From NCBI GenBank assembly GCA_019352875.1, contig JAAAFW010000015.1:494308-558307 (forward strand): DNA of 64,000 nucleotides. Direction: 5' to 3'. Within the stretch, counting starts at the first letter, position 1; the number at the start of each line of letters is the position of its first letter. Below the pieces are notes generated by a model that was not told the DNA's origin, made no database searches, and saw only the letters and a program-made list of their open reading frames with translations. The DNA comes from Pedobacter cryoconitis. Its GTDB lineage: Bacteria > Bacteroidota > Bacteroidia > Sphingobacteriales > Sphingobacteriaceae. Made by a program: the position numbers and the translations under genes. This document shows positions 46,062-55,582 of the stretch, one piece after another.

Positions 46062-46535
46062 TTAGTCGTGCAGTTCAAATAATGCTTCAATTTCAACAGG
46101 GATATTATCTGGCAAAGACCCAAATCCTACGGCACTTCTTGTACCAATACCATTTTCTTCACCCCAAACCTGGGCAAAAAGTTCACTGCAGCCATTAATA
46201 ATAAAAGGGTGTTTTTCAAAATCAGGTGTACAATTAACCATACCCAAAACCTTAATAACCCGTTTTACTCTGTTTAAGCTACCTAAATTCGTTTTAATTG
46301 TAGAAAGCATAGTCAGCCCAACTTGTCTGGCAGCCAATTTACCATCCTGTTGATTAATATCATCGCCAATACGACCAATAGTCAGGCTTTTATCTGGATT
46401 TACCGGCCCGTGTCCCGATAAATAAAGATACTTCCCATCTATCAGATAAGGTTTATAAACACCCAATGGAGTCGGGGCCGGAGGTAAAACCAAACCTAAT
46501 TTTTCAAATTGTTCGTCTGCATTAAAATTTTCCAT
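46062..46535 (-). CDS. RidA family enamine/imine deaminase
   Basis: 157 residues of the YjgF/YER057c/UK114 fold. The C-terminal TRSAVGFGSLPDNIPVEIEALFEL includes the family's conserved arginine and VEIE strand; YLSGHGPVNPD is the first motif. RidA hydrolyses reactive 2-aminoacrylate to pyruvate plus ammonia. Being next to a D-serine dehydratase-type gene, it would remove exactly the intermediate that enzyme makes. It is a slightly long RidA subgroup (157 versus about 130 residues). Confidence 0.9.
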   Translation of the reverse strand: MENFNADEQFEKLGLVLPPAPTPLGVYKPYLIDGKYLYLSGHGPVNPDKSLTIGRIGDDINQQDGKLAARQVGLTMLSTIKTNLGSLNRVKRVIKVLGMVNCTPDFEKHPFIINGCSELFAQVWGEENGIGTRSAVGFGSLPDNIPVEIEALFELHD

Positions 46536-46544
46536 AAAATATAT

Positions 46545-47858
46545 CTAAAGTATTTGATTTAGTAAAAGTACACCCAATAAGCCAACTATACCAACAATTG
46601 ATTCCATTGCCGCCCAGGATTTAAAGGTATCCTTCATACTTAAGTTGAAATACTCTTTAAACATCCAGAATCCGGAATCGTTGACATGAGAGAACATTAA
46701 ACTACCTGCCCCAACAGCAAGAACCATCAGGTTTGGATCTGTATGGGTTGTATTCATTAGCGGCAGTATAATTCCGGCAGTCGTTAAGCCCGCTACAGTC
46801 GCCGAACCAACACAGAAGCGTATAATGGCAGCGATCATCCAGCCTAAAAACAAAGGCTGCATGTGTAAATCCTTCAGTAGAACAGCGATCTGTTCACTTA
46901 CCCCGCTATCTACCAATACCTGCTTAAGTGCACCGGACCCGCCTATAATCAGCAGAATCATTGCAACATCTTTTATCGCATCACCATAAATCCCCATGAT
47001 ATATGGTATTTTCTTGCCTTGAAATACCCCAAGGGTTAACGTGGCTGAAAACAATGCAATAAGCATTACAATAGTTGGGCTGCCAGCAAATGAAAAGAAT
47101 TCTGCCAACGCCGGGTCAGAGCTAGGAATCAAAGCAAACACAGTTGCTCCTAATAAAAGAAGTACAGGTAAGAGCGCAGTAAAAAAACTATTGAAAGTAC
47201 CAGGTAACGATGATTCAGGAACTTCCGCCGGTACAAATGACTCCAACGGATTAGAAGGTATATTTTTTAATGCCCTGGAAAAAATAGGTCCTCCGATAAC
47301 AATAGCCGGTACCGCGACGATCAGTCCATATAAAAGCGTAAGCCCCATATTCGCTTTAAACTGTATAACCAGTGCCGATGGCGATGGATGTGGCGGCAGA
47401 AAACCATGTGTAACAGAAAGCGCTGCAAGCATCGGTAATCCGATGTAAATCACGGGGAGCTTATATTTATAAACGATTGAAAATATAAGTGGAATCATCA
47501 GAACAAACCCAATTCCATAAAACAATGGAATTCCAATTAGAAATCCGGTAGTAACTACCCCCCATTGGATATACTTTTCACCACATATGTCCATCATAAC
47601 AGATGCAATTTTCTGAGCTGCCCCGCTTTCAGCAACCAGCTTGCCGAGCATTGCCCCTATAATTATGATAATGGCCAAAGAACCCAGCACATCTCCCATT
47701 CCTTTCTCGACGGAAGCTGTTACTTTCCCCAGGGGTATGCCAAGGAGAATGCCTGCCAGAATAGAAACCACCAGGAAAGATATAAATGCATTGATTCGCA
47801 AGGCAGAAACCATTACGATTAGTAATAAAATACTTAAAAGAACAATTATAATAGTCAT
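46545..47858 (-). CDS. GntP-family permease (gluconate or D-serine type)
   Basis: 437-residue multi-pass inner-membrane proton symporter. HGFLPPHPSPSALVIQF is the GntP-family signature. The family includes gluconate transporters and the D-serine permease DsdX. No gluconate kinase or 6-phosphogluconate genes are nearby, while a D-serine dehydratase-type gene is, so DsdX-like D-amino-acid uptake is the better inference. It lies between the hexosaminidase and RidA genes with about 10-bp spacing on both sides. Confidence 0.9.
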   Translation of the reverse strand: MTIIIVLLSILLLIVMVSALRINAFISFLVVSILAGILLGIPLGKVTASVEKGMGDVLGSLAIIIIIGAMLGKLVAESGAAQKIASVMMDICGEKYIQWGVVTTGFLIGIPLFYGIGFVLMIPLIFSIVYKYKLPVIYIGLPMLAALSVTHGFLPPHPSPSALVIQFKANMGLTLLYGLIVAVPAIVIGGPIFSRALKNIPSNPLESFVPAEVPESSLPGTFNSFFTALLPVLLLLGATVFALIPSSDPALAEFFSFAGSPTIVMLIALFSATLTLGVFQGKKIPYIMGIYGDAIKDVAMILLIIGGSGALKQVLVDSGVSEQIAVLLKDLHMQPLFLGWMIAAIIRFCVGSATVAGLTTAGIILPLMNTTHTDPNLMVLAVGAGSLMFSHVNDSGFWMFKEYFNLSMKDTFKSWAAMESIVGIVGLLGVLLLNQIL

Positions 47859-47866
47859 ATTTTCAA

Positions 47867-50170
47867 TTAGTTGATATAAATTTCATCTACAAGCAGCATT
47901 GCTTTTCCACCTGCACCATAAGATCCTTCAGGAATAGTTCCTTTATTACGGGCTTTTACTCTAACATAGCGCACTGATACAGGCTTTATTCTGGCTCGTA
48001 CTGTATTGACACCTTCATCTCTAAACTCCTGCTGCCTGAATACTTCGGTAAATTTCTTTCCATCGGACGAGACTTCAAAAGTTAGAAAATCAGGCTCCCA
48101 CATTTTTTGCCAATGGTATTTTAATAAACTGATTCCGACTACAGACACGCTTACTGGCTTCCCCAGATCTACAGTAGCCACCAGATCATTTCCGCTGAAT
48201 CCGGTCCATTCCCCGTCGTTATATAACGGACTTCCGGTAATCCCGTTAACCAGAATACCTGTATATTCAGGGGTAAAATTACCCGCCGAAGGGTTTGACA
48301 AGCTTACACTTCTACCGGTAGCTTTATTAATATTAAACTTTTGGGTGAATACTCTCGTAGAGTCGCCTCCGGGACCATATACAGAAGCTCGTATTGTTTG
48401 GCTGCTCTTGATTACAATCGGTCTGGTGTAAAGCAAACTGTTCTGGCCTGGTATATCTCCGTTCGTCGTGAATCTCACTTCTGCACCGGGCAAATCCGTC
48501 TGCAAACTCAGTAATGGTTTGTTTGCTTTAATAACGGTTTGGCCTTTGACTTCATCGAAATGTCGAAAATAGTTTACATTGAGATTCTGCAGGATATGTT
48601 CCTGTGACCTTAATCTTTTCAGAAAATCTAGATAATCCCGCTGAGATTTATCGGACCAGGCTATTTCAGCCAGTGCCTGCATACGTGGGAACATCATATA
48701 TTCGGCCTTCTGATCGTTATCGATATATTCAGACCACAGATTAGCCTGTACTCCTTTAATATATTTAGCTTCGTTTTCGTCTAATTCTGCCGGCAGTGGT
48801 TCGTATCCGTATAATTTTGAAAGGGGCGTGTAGCCACCTGCAGCAACCTGTTCGTTTTCATAAAGTGATTGATAGTAGTCCAGATACACAAATTTTTCAG
48901 GGGTCATTACCACATCGTGTTTCATCTTTGCTGCGGCAATCCCTCCTTCAAGGCCTCTCCAGCTCATCACAGTTGCTGAAGGTGCAAGTCCTCCTTCTAA
49001 AATCTCATCCCATCCAATTATCTTGCGCCCCTTGCCTGCAAGGTATTTTTCGATTCGCCGGATAAAATAACTCTGCAATTCATGCTCATCTTTTAAATTT
49101 TCATCATTGATACGTTTCTGACAATGCGGACATTTCTGCCATCTTGTTTTAGGACATTCATCTCCACCAATATGGATATATGCTGATGGAAAAAGTAAAA
49201 GTACTTCGTCAAGTACTTTTTCAAGAAAACCAAATGTTTCCTCTTTACCGGCGCAATAAACGTCTTCGAATACACCCCAGTAAGTTGCGGTTGGATAAGG
49301 TCCGCCAGTACATCCTAACCCTGGATACGCAGCGAGAGTCGCCTGTGCATGCCCGGGCATCTCGATTTCAGGAATAACTGTAATTTTACGGTCAGTAGCA
49401 TACTTAACAATTTCTTTGATCTCGCTTTGTGTATAGTATCCGCCATAGGGTTTCTCATCAAAACGATGTGGATCTGATCTTTTATGTCCGATAATGGTCT
49501 CTGAACGATTACTGGAAATTTCCTGAAGTTTTGGGAATTGTTTTATTTCTATCCGCCAACCCTGGTCATCCGTTAAATGCCAGTGGAACGTATTTATTTT
49601 GTATAAAGCGAGTACATCAATCCATTTCTTAATCGAAGACACCGGAAAGAAATGTCTGCTAACGTCCAGGTGCATTCCCCGGTAAGAAAATCTAGGGTAA
49701 TCATTAATATTAACCAGGGGAACCGATATTTGTCCATTTTTGTCTTTTTGCAGTAGTTGCTGTAAAGTCTGCAATCCATAAAATGTACCCGCAGGGTCAT
49801 GCCCTGTAATTACTATACCTTTAGCAGTTACCTGCAAATTATATCCCTCGGGCCGGGTAACATCTTTAGCATCTACTCTTAATTCGATGTTTCCCTCATC
49901 AGCCGTTGAAGCAACGGTTTGAAGATTGAAGCCTGCAATAAGATTTAAATATTGATTGAAGAAGGTAAGACTCAGATCACTTACTGCAGAATCATAAACG
50001 ATCTGCGTATTTTTTTTTATGACAAAAGACCCTGCTTTTACGGACATTTCTGCCGGTAGAGGTATAATAGCTATCCTGGGGTCTTTTTCCTGAGAAAACA
50101 CTACCTGAGACAAGGATAGAACAAGAAAAATCACCAAAATGGTAAATCTCGCGAATCTAAAAGGGTCCAT
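47867..50170 (-). CDS. exported beta-N-acetylhexosaminidase (GH20)
   Basis: 767 residues from ATG 50170; an in-frame start at 50194 would add eight residues before the signal peptide. A signal peptide (to about VFSQ), a GH20b N-terminal domain, and a GH20 TIM barrel with HWHLTDDQGWRIEIKQFP and HIGGDECPKTRW (D337-E338 catalytic pair) are followed by a chitobiase-type domain and an F5/8-type C-terminal beta domain. It removes terminal beta-GlcNAc/GalNAc from chitin, glycans or peptidoglycan fragments. First gene of the operon, thus linking amino-sugar release with the downstream peptide and D-amino-acid steps. Confidence 0.92.
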   Translation of the reverse strand: MDPFRFARFTILVIFLVLSLSQVVFSQEKDPRIAIIPLPAEMSVKAGSFVIKKNTQIVYDSAVSDLSLTFFNQYLNLIAGFNLQTVASTADEGNIELRVDAKDVTRPEGYNLQVTAKGIVITGHDPAGTFYGLQTLQQLLQKDKNGQISVPLVNINDYPRFSYRGMHLDVSRHFFPVSSIKKWIDVLALYKINTFHWHLTDDQGWRIEIKQFPKLQEISSNRSETIIGHKRSDPHRFDEKPYGGYYTQSEIKEIVKYATDRKITVIPEIEMPGHAQATLAAYPGLGCTGGPYPTATYWGVFEDVYCAGKEETFGFLEKVLDEVLLLFPSAYIHIGGDECPKTRWQKCPHCQKRINDENLKDEHELQSYFIRRIEKYLAGKGRKIIGWDEILEGGLAPSATVMSWRGLEGGIAAAKMKHDVVMTPEKFVYLDYYQSLYENEQVAAGGYTPLSKLYGYEPLPAELDENEAKYIKGVQANLWSEYIDNDQKAEYMMFPRMQALAEIAWSDKSQRDYLDFLKRLRSQEHILQNLNVNYFRHFDEVKGQTVIKANKPLLSLQTDLPGAEVRFTTNGDIPGQNSLLYTRPIVIKSSQTIRASVYGPGGDSTRVFTQKFNINKATGRSVSLSNPSAGNFTPEYTGILVNGITGSPLYNDGEWTGFSGNDLVATVDLGKPVSVSVVGISLLKYHWQKMWEPDFLTFEVSSDGKKFTEVFRQQEFRDEGVNTVRARIKPVSVRYVRVKARNKGTIPEGSYGAGGKAMLLVDEIYIN

Positions 50171-50270
50171 ACATTTATATTGGTACGTTTGCAAGCAAAG
50201 CTTCGCTTAAGATCGGTTTTATATTTTAAAATCCTAATACATTAAAGATCTAAATTGACCTCCGTTCAAT

Positions 50271-50305
50271 AAAAAAGCTCAGATCCCACCGGGATGCTGA
50301 GCTTT
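50271..50305 (-). terminator. terminator of the GMC oxidoreductase operon
   Basis: AAAGCTCAG (50274-50282) pairs with CTGAGCTTT (50297-50305), extended inside by ATCCC/GGGAT. The A-run at 50271-50276 gives the U-tract on the minus strand. Confidence 0.85.
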
Positions 50306-50328
50306 CAGAGGTTATATTTTGAACTGGT

Positions 50329-50904
50329 TTATGCCCAGGCTTTATCACCTTTTTTATAAGGTACAGACCCGCTATATCTTCCCGGAACAGGAGTATAACG
50401 AAGCGCTTGTGTACAGCCAATTTCAGAACTAAAATATCCGAACAGGGTCAGTTGCTTCATCATGGTGAAATAATGCGCAGGCAGTTCCTGTTGTTCTTTC
50501 ATTTTCTGCTGGTGTGCTCTTGCTTCCTGGTCTAATTTAACCAATAAGTTATTCCGCTGTTCAGGAGTAGCTTTCATAAAGGTCACGCCATTTACTTTTT
50601 CCGAAGCTGTGTTCAGCAGGCCAATTCCGTCATAGAAAATCTTCCGGTTAATCTCTTCATAACAATCGGTAACCATAAGTGCCATAAATGACCCTACATT
50701 AGCAGATTTAGCACCAGGAGTTTTAGTTGCAGGTAAGATGGTATCAGCAACCTCATCCAGGAATTCCTGATCTTCGGGCTTAAAGATCCCAATGGGTTTG
50801 GTATAAGTACCCGGTCTTGCGCAACCGGTTAATAGGGAGCTTCCACCAATCAGTACACCACCAGTCGCGAATGCTATCATTTTTAATAGTTCTCTTCTGT
50901 CCAT
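50329..50904 (-). CDS. gluconate 2-dehydrogenase subunit 3-like exported protein
   Basis: 191 residues from the ATG at 50904 (an alternative start at 50934 adds ten and overlaps the upstream gene). The N-terminus combines a twin-arginine motif (MDRRELLKM) and a lipobox (SSLLTGC), so it is likely exported folded, anchored as a lipoprotein, and may carry its partner along. The helical body (FLDEVADTILPATKTPGAKSA) matches the gluconate 2-dehydrogenase subunit 3 family, the small subunit of periplasmic FAD sugar dehydrogenases. It directly follows the GMC flavoprotein gene. Confidence 0.88.
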   Translation of the reverse strand: MDRRELLKMIAFATGGVLIGGSSLLTGCARPGTYTKPIGIFKPEDQEFLDEVADTILPATKTPGAKSANVGSFMALMVTDCYEEINRKIFYDGIGLLNTASEKVNGVTFMKATPEQRNNLLVKLDQEARAHQQKMKEQQELPAHYFTMMKQLTLFGYFSSEIGCTQALRYTPVPGRYSGSVPYKKGDKAWA

Positions 50905-50908
50905 ATAC

Positions 50909-52588
50909 TTAGAGATTATTTTTTTTGAGTTCATTTACAGCATAATCAACAGCTCTTGCTGTTAACGCCATATAGGTAAGAGATGGATTCTGACAGGCGG
51001 ACGAAGTCATACAGGAGCCATCTGTCACAAATACGTTTTTACAGTCCCAGACCTGATTCCATTTATTCAACACTGATGTTTTAGCGTCACGGCCCATTCT
51101 CGCAGTACCCATTTCATGAATTCCATGTCCCATAGCGTGCCCCCCATCCCAGGTCGTTATATTCTTTATTCCAGCAATATCAAACATAGCCTCCATCTCT
51201 TTACGCATATCTTTGCGCATTTTTAACTCATTCTCCTTTAGTTCAGCATCCATATTCAGTACCGGCAGGCCCCACTTATCTTTTTTGTTAGGATCGAGTG
51301 TGATCTTATTCTCGTGATATGGCAAGATCTCCCCGAATGCGGTCGCACCGATTGTCCATTTGCCGGGTTCTGTCAATGCATCTTTAAAATTACCGCCAAT
51401 ATTCAATTCGGCAACCTCCCGGCTCCAACCTTCCCGGCTTGCACCACCCTGGTAACCAAATCCTCTAAGGTAATCCCTTTTATCTCCGGACAAGTTTGCA
51501 AACCTCGGTATGTAGAACCCATTTGCCCTTTTTCCAAATACATATTGATCTTCAAATCCTTCAACTGTACCTTGAGCACCAATATTGTAATGATGATCCA
51601 TAATATTGTGTCCCAACTCATTACTACTGCTACCTAAACCGCCAGGCCAGATATCAGTTGCAGAATTAAACAGTACCCAAGCTGAATTTAAAGCGGAAGC
51701 ACACAGAAAAACAATTTTGCTGTTAAACTCATAAGTCTGGTTATTTTCGGTATCCAGCAACTCCACTCCCCTTGCCTTCTTCGTGTCTTTATCATAAAGG
51801 ATCTGGGTTACCAGTGAATAAGGTCTTACTGTAAGATTCCCTGTGTTCATGGCTGCCGGTAATGTAGAAGACTGAGTACTGAAATAGCCCCCAAACGGAC
51901 ATCCCTCCCAGCAACGGTTTCTGAACTGACATTTGGTTCTTCCGGGAATTTCAGCGGTAAGATTCGCTGTTCTCCCTATAATAAGATGCCTGTTATCTTT
52001 ATAATGTGCCTTAAGTCTTTTGGCCACATCTTTTTCTACGCAATTTAATTCCATTGGTGGCAAAAAATGCCCGTCCGGTAAATTTGCGAGATTCTCTATT
52101 GACCCGCTAATTCCAGCGAATTTCTCTACATAGTCGTACCAGGGCGCAACATCTTCATATCCAATTGGCCATGGAACTGCTACACCTTCTTTTTCATTAG
52201 CCTGAAAGTCCATCGGACTTAAACGATATGACTGTCTACCCCATAAAATTGAGCGTCCACCCATGCGATAGCTTCGCCACCATGTAAAAGGCTTGGTTTC
52301 CGTATATGGACAGTCGGTTTCATTTGCCCAGCCGTCCATTACTGCCTCGGATGCCGCCCAACCACGGTGTATCACCGGATATTTTTTTCTTTGCTCAGCA
52401 GTAGTGCTGCCACGGTGTTCGAATTCCCATGGATTCTTTTGTGCAGATTTATAGTCTTTGACGTGTTCGTAAGGTCCGCCTCTTTCAAGCATCAGAACTT
52501 TAAGTCCTTTTTCACAAAGTTCCTTAGCAGCCCAGCCTCCGCTAATGCCGGAACCTATAACGATTGCATCAAATGTTTGATTTCCCAT
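50909..52588 (-). CDS. GMC-family FAD sugar dehydrogenase
   Basis: 559 residues from ATG 52588. GSGISGGWAAKE is the FAD-binding motif, FKNRCWEGC-like NRCWEGCPFGG is a cysteine-containing loop typical of this subgroup, and the C-terminal GTARMGRDAKTSVLNKW plus ACQNPSLTYMALTARA carry the conserved substrate and FAD residues. No signal peptide is seen; the Tat-exported small subunit next door probably takes it to the periplasm. It oxidises sugar or polyol substrates, possibly to keto-sugars. The two genes form an operon. Confidence 0.9.
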   Translation of the reverse strand: MGNQTFDAIVIGSGISGGWAAKELCEKGLKVLMLERGGPYEHVKDYKSAQKNPWEFEHRGSTTAEQRKKYPVIHRGWAASEAVMDGWANETDCPYTETKPFTWWRSYRMGGRSILWGRQSYRLSPMDFQANEKEGVAVPWPIGYEDVAPWYDYVEKFAGISGSIENLANLPDGHFLPPMELNCVEKDVAKRLKAHYKDNRHLIIGRTANLTAEIPGRTKCQFRNRCWEGCPFGGYFSTQSSTLPAAMNTGNLTVRPYSLVTQILYDKDTKKARGVELLDTENNQTYEFNSKIVFLCASALNSAWVLFNSATDIWPGGLGSSSNELGHNIMDHHYNIGAQGTVEGFEDQYVFGKRANGFYIPRFANLSGDKRDYLRGFGYQGGASREGWSREVAELNIGGNFKDALTEPGKWTIGATAFGEILPYHENKITLDPNKKDKWGLPVLNMDAELKENELKMRKDMRKEMEAMFDIAGIKNITTWDGGHAMGHGIHEMGTARMGRDAKTSVLNKWNQVWDCKNVFVTDGSCMTSSACQNPSLTYMALTARAVDYAVNELKKNNL

Positions 52589-52786
52589 AATCAACGATTG
52601 TTAATTTTATACATACAAGCTTATTTGGTTTTTTAAATCTACTGATTAAAAAAGCCTCGACTCAACTGTTATATTTTAAAAAATATATGGTATCTGATCA
52701 TTATTCAGGTAAATTCATTGATATTATGAGCAGATAGTTGATAAATTACCCGATATTAATAAAGCTTTTTAAAAGCGTTTGAATAG

Positions 52787-53635
52787 ATGAGGACACTGAT
52801 ACAGAAGATACACATTGAAGAATATAATTCTTTCGCCTGCCGGACATACAGGACTCCTGACTTTGAGACCGCCTGGCACAAACATCTCGAATGCGAACTT
52901 ATACTGATAACTGCGGGAAATGGAACAGCTTTAATTGGTGACTATATCGGAGATTATAAAAAGGGTGATATTTTTTTTCTTAGCCCCGATCTGCCACACT
53001 GGTTTCGTAAATCTAACCAGGAGACTGTTGGAAGTGCAATAGTTATTCATTTCAGAAAAGATTTCCTGGGACCGGTCTTTTTGGGCTTACCAGAATTAAA
53101 AAACATATCCAAATACCTGGATAACAAAGACACTTGTATCCAATTACAAAACGAACTTTTGGGTACAATTGAAGATATAATCAGGAAACTCGAATATACA
53201 GAAGGAATTGACCGCCTGTTACTTTTAATTACTTGTCTTCAAATGATAAGTGTATCCCCGGAATACAAGATTATCACTAAGGCTTTTGACACAATGACCG
53301 GGGGCGAAGAAAATTCTGTTATAGAAGAAATTATTGAGTACTCGTTTAAACACTTCCTGAATCCTATTTCTTTACAGGAGGTTGCGGGAATAACCAGCAT
53401 GTCCATACCAACCTTCTGCAGGTTTTTTAAGAGAAATATTAAAAAGAGTTATTTTGACTTCATTAAAGAAATAAGAATCGGTCATGCCTGTAAATTACTA
53501 AGGGAAACCAATAAACCAGTTTTGGATATCTGTTATGAAAGCGGATATAACAGTTGGGCCCATTTTAGCAAGCAGTTTAAAGATGTCAGCAGGATTACAC
53601 CGAGCCAGTACCGAAAACAACATATTGAGGTTTAA
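52787..53635 (+). CDS. AraC family transcription regulator
   Basis: 282 residues. The N-terminal cupin (HKHLECELILITAGNGTA) senses a ligand, and the C-terminal double HTH is clear (ISLQEVAGITSMSIPTFCRFF and SWAHFSKQFKDVSRITPSQYR). It is transcribed away from the GMC operon, 198 bp distant, and may regulate it. Convergent with another AraC gene. Confidence 0.9.
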   Translation: MRTLIQKIHIEEYNSFACRTYRTPDFETAWHKHLECELILITAGNGTALIGDYIGDYKKGDIFFLSPDLPHWFRKSNQETVGSAIVIHFRKDFLGPVFLGLPELKNISKYLDNKDTCIQLQNELLGTIEDIIRKLEYTEGIDRLLLLITCLQMISVSPEYKIITKAFDTMTGGEENSVIEEIIEYSFKHFLNPISLQEVAGITSMSIPTFCRFFKRNIKKSYFDFIKEIRIGHACKLLRETNKPVLDICYESGYNSWAHFSKQFKDVSRITPSQYRKQHIEV

Positions 53636-53645
53636 GATGTTTGAT

Positions 53646-54554
53646 TTAAACGAAGGTTTTCCTGGCTTCATTTGGTGAAATACCAGTTTTCTTTTTGAAG
53701 AAATTCGTGAAATACGGAGGATATTCGAAACCCAGACTGTAGGCAATTTCGGAAATATTCCAGTTACTATGTTTTAATAGTGCCCACGCTTCCGTAATCA
53801 ACCGTGCAGCGATGTGCTCTGTAGTCGTTTTTCCCGTAAACTCCTTTACTGCCCTATTCAGATGATTAACATGTACAGATAAATGAAGAGCGTAGTCTTT
53901 AGGTGTTTTTATTTTAAGGTAGCTCCCGGGGCTGTCGATCGGGAACTGACGCTCCAACAGCTCAATAAAAAGCGATGTTATCCGCTCTGCCGCATTGTGA
54001 TGTCGTTGGTAATTATCGATAGGATTTATCTTCATGGCCTCATGGATAAGTAACTGAAGCAGGTTCCGTAAGACATCATACTTATGCGTATAGTCAGATT
54101 TCATCTCCTGCATCATCTTCCTGAAGATGACCGATATTTCATTTTGCTGTTCCTCATTAACAAAGAAAACAGGGTTACCACCAATTCTAAATAAAGCAGA
54201 TTCATGCAAACTCCCCAAGCGTTCTGAAGGCGTGAGAAATGCCTCGCTGAATAAACAGAACCAGCCGAGCTGCCCCTGCGACTCCCCCTCCCAGGAATAC
54301 GGGATCAGCGGATTAGAAAATAGTAAGGCAGGTTTATCTATTAGAATCCATCTGTCGGCAAAAAACAATCTTCCCTGGCCGATAAGAAGTGTGACTTTAT
54401 AAAAATCACGCCTTCTGTAAGGCGTAACTATAGAACAGTTTTCACGCGAGAACACATTGAAATGTCCGGACCCGGTATTGTTCAGTGACAATCCATAAGG
54501 ATTAGCCTGTGGTACTCTCTTATAAAAATCACCAATATTTTCTGAATTGACCAT
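53646..54554 (-). CDS. AraC family transcription regulator
   Basis: 302 residues with an N-terminal cupin-like domain (FFADRWILIDKPALLFSNP) and a C-terminal HTH pair (SLGFEYPPYFTNFFKKKTGISPNEA). It is divergent from the sugar isomerase-like gene at 54747, 192 bp away, and so may control that gene. Confidence 0.9.
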   Translation of the reverse strand: MVNSENIGDFYKRVPQANPYGLSLNNTGSGHFNVFSRENCSIVTPYRRRDFYKVTLLIGQGRLFFADRWILIDKPALLFSNPLIPYSWEGESQGQLGWFCLFSEAFLTPSERLGSLHESALFRIGGNPVFFVNEEQQNEISVIFRKMMQEMKSDYTHKYDVLRNLLQLLIHEAMKINPIDNYQRHHNAAERITSLFIELLERQFPIDSPGSYLKIKTPKDYALHLSVHVNHLNRAVKEFTGKTTTEHIAARLITEAWALLKHSNWNISEIAYSLGFEYPPYFTNFFKKKTGISPNEARKTFV

Positions 54555-54746
54555 GTAACAAATTTATAAAATACAATCGGTAATAAGCTTTCTGTAAAGG
54601 CTACATATCCCTGGCGTTATAGAATATATGATTATATATTATTTCATTTTGTCAGAAAGCACAAAAAAAACAGAAATAAGTGCGAGTGCAGACCAAGTCT
54701 TTGTTCCTAGTTTTGAGGCAGTAAATTTTAGGCATAATCTCTGCAT

Positions 54747-55577
54747 ATGGAAATTCCAATTCTTAGTCCGCTATGGGGACACGAACACTTAGATCTGAAG
54801 ACATTCCTGGATAAAATCAGGTTGGTCGGATACAATGGCGTAGATACCTGGTTACCGGACAGTTTGGGGGACAGGAAATTGCTTTATGAATATCTGCAGA
54901 AATATAAAATGTTGATCGTCGCACATCAACACAGCGCATCAGGCAGTACATTTAAAAAGTTCAGATCTTCTTTCCTTAAAAACTTATATGAATGCGCAGA
55001 ATCTGATCCAATTCTAATTAATTCACATACTGGAAGAGACTACTTTACTCCTTCATCAAATATCGCTCTGATAGAAACTGCTCTCGAATTTACAGCTAAG
55101 ACCGGCATATTGGTCGCGCATGAAACGCACCGTGGCCGTTTTGCTTATTCTCCACAGGTCACGTCTGGTTATTTTGCTATGAATAAAGATTTTTGCATAA
55201 CAGCGGATCTCTCCCATTGGGTTTGTGTAACCGAAAGTATGCTCGAGAATTTTAAAACAATAGTGGGTCAGGCTTTGAAAAGAAGCAGGCACATTCATGC
55301 CAGAATTGGCTTTGAACAGGGTCCGCAAATTACAGATCCAAGGGATCCGATATGGAAATATGCGCTGGATACCTTCTTGTTATGGTGGGATAAGATTGTA
55401 AGCCTGAATGTGGCAGCCGGGCGTAAAATATTGCCAATAACAACTGAATTTGGTCCGGTACCTTATATGGTAAAATTACCCTTCAGTAATGAGTTAATTT
55501 CCGATCAGTTTGAGATTAACTGTTTTATGAAAGATCTGCTGGCTGAACGTTATGCCTCGTACCGCAAATGTTATTAA
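54747..55577 (+). CDS. sugar phosphate isomerase/epimerase-like TIM-barrel protein
   Basis: 276 residues of the xylose-isomerase-like/AP-endonuclease-2 superfamily. Metal-ligand positions are visible: E in VAHETHRGR, D and H in ITADLSHWVC, H in RHIHARIGFEQG, and E in ITTEFGPVPY. The family isomerises or epimerises sugars or related acids. The substrate is unknown. It stands next to an AraC regulator and converges with the acyltransferase gene. Confidence 0.85.
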   Translation: MEIPILSPLWGHEHLDLKTFLDKIRLVGYNGVDTWLPDSLGDRKLLYEYLQKYKMLIVAHQHSASGSTFKKFRSSFLKNLYECAESDPILINSHTGRDYFTPSSNIALIETALEFTAKTGILVAHETHRGRFAYSPQVTSGYFAMNKDFCITADLSHWVCVTESMLENFKTIVGQALKRSRHIHARIGFEQGPQITDPRDPIWKYALDTFLLWWDKIVSLNVAAGRKILPITTEFGPVPYMVKLPFSNELISDQFEINCFMKDLLAERYASYRKCY

Positions 55578-55582
55578 AATAA

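Noticed and set aside
46545..52588. A single gluconate-use locus joining the GntP permease and the gluconate-dehydrogenase-like pair
   Set aside because: A terminator at 50271-50305 lies between the two operons, and the permease is co-transcribed with D-amino-acid type genes instead.
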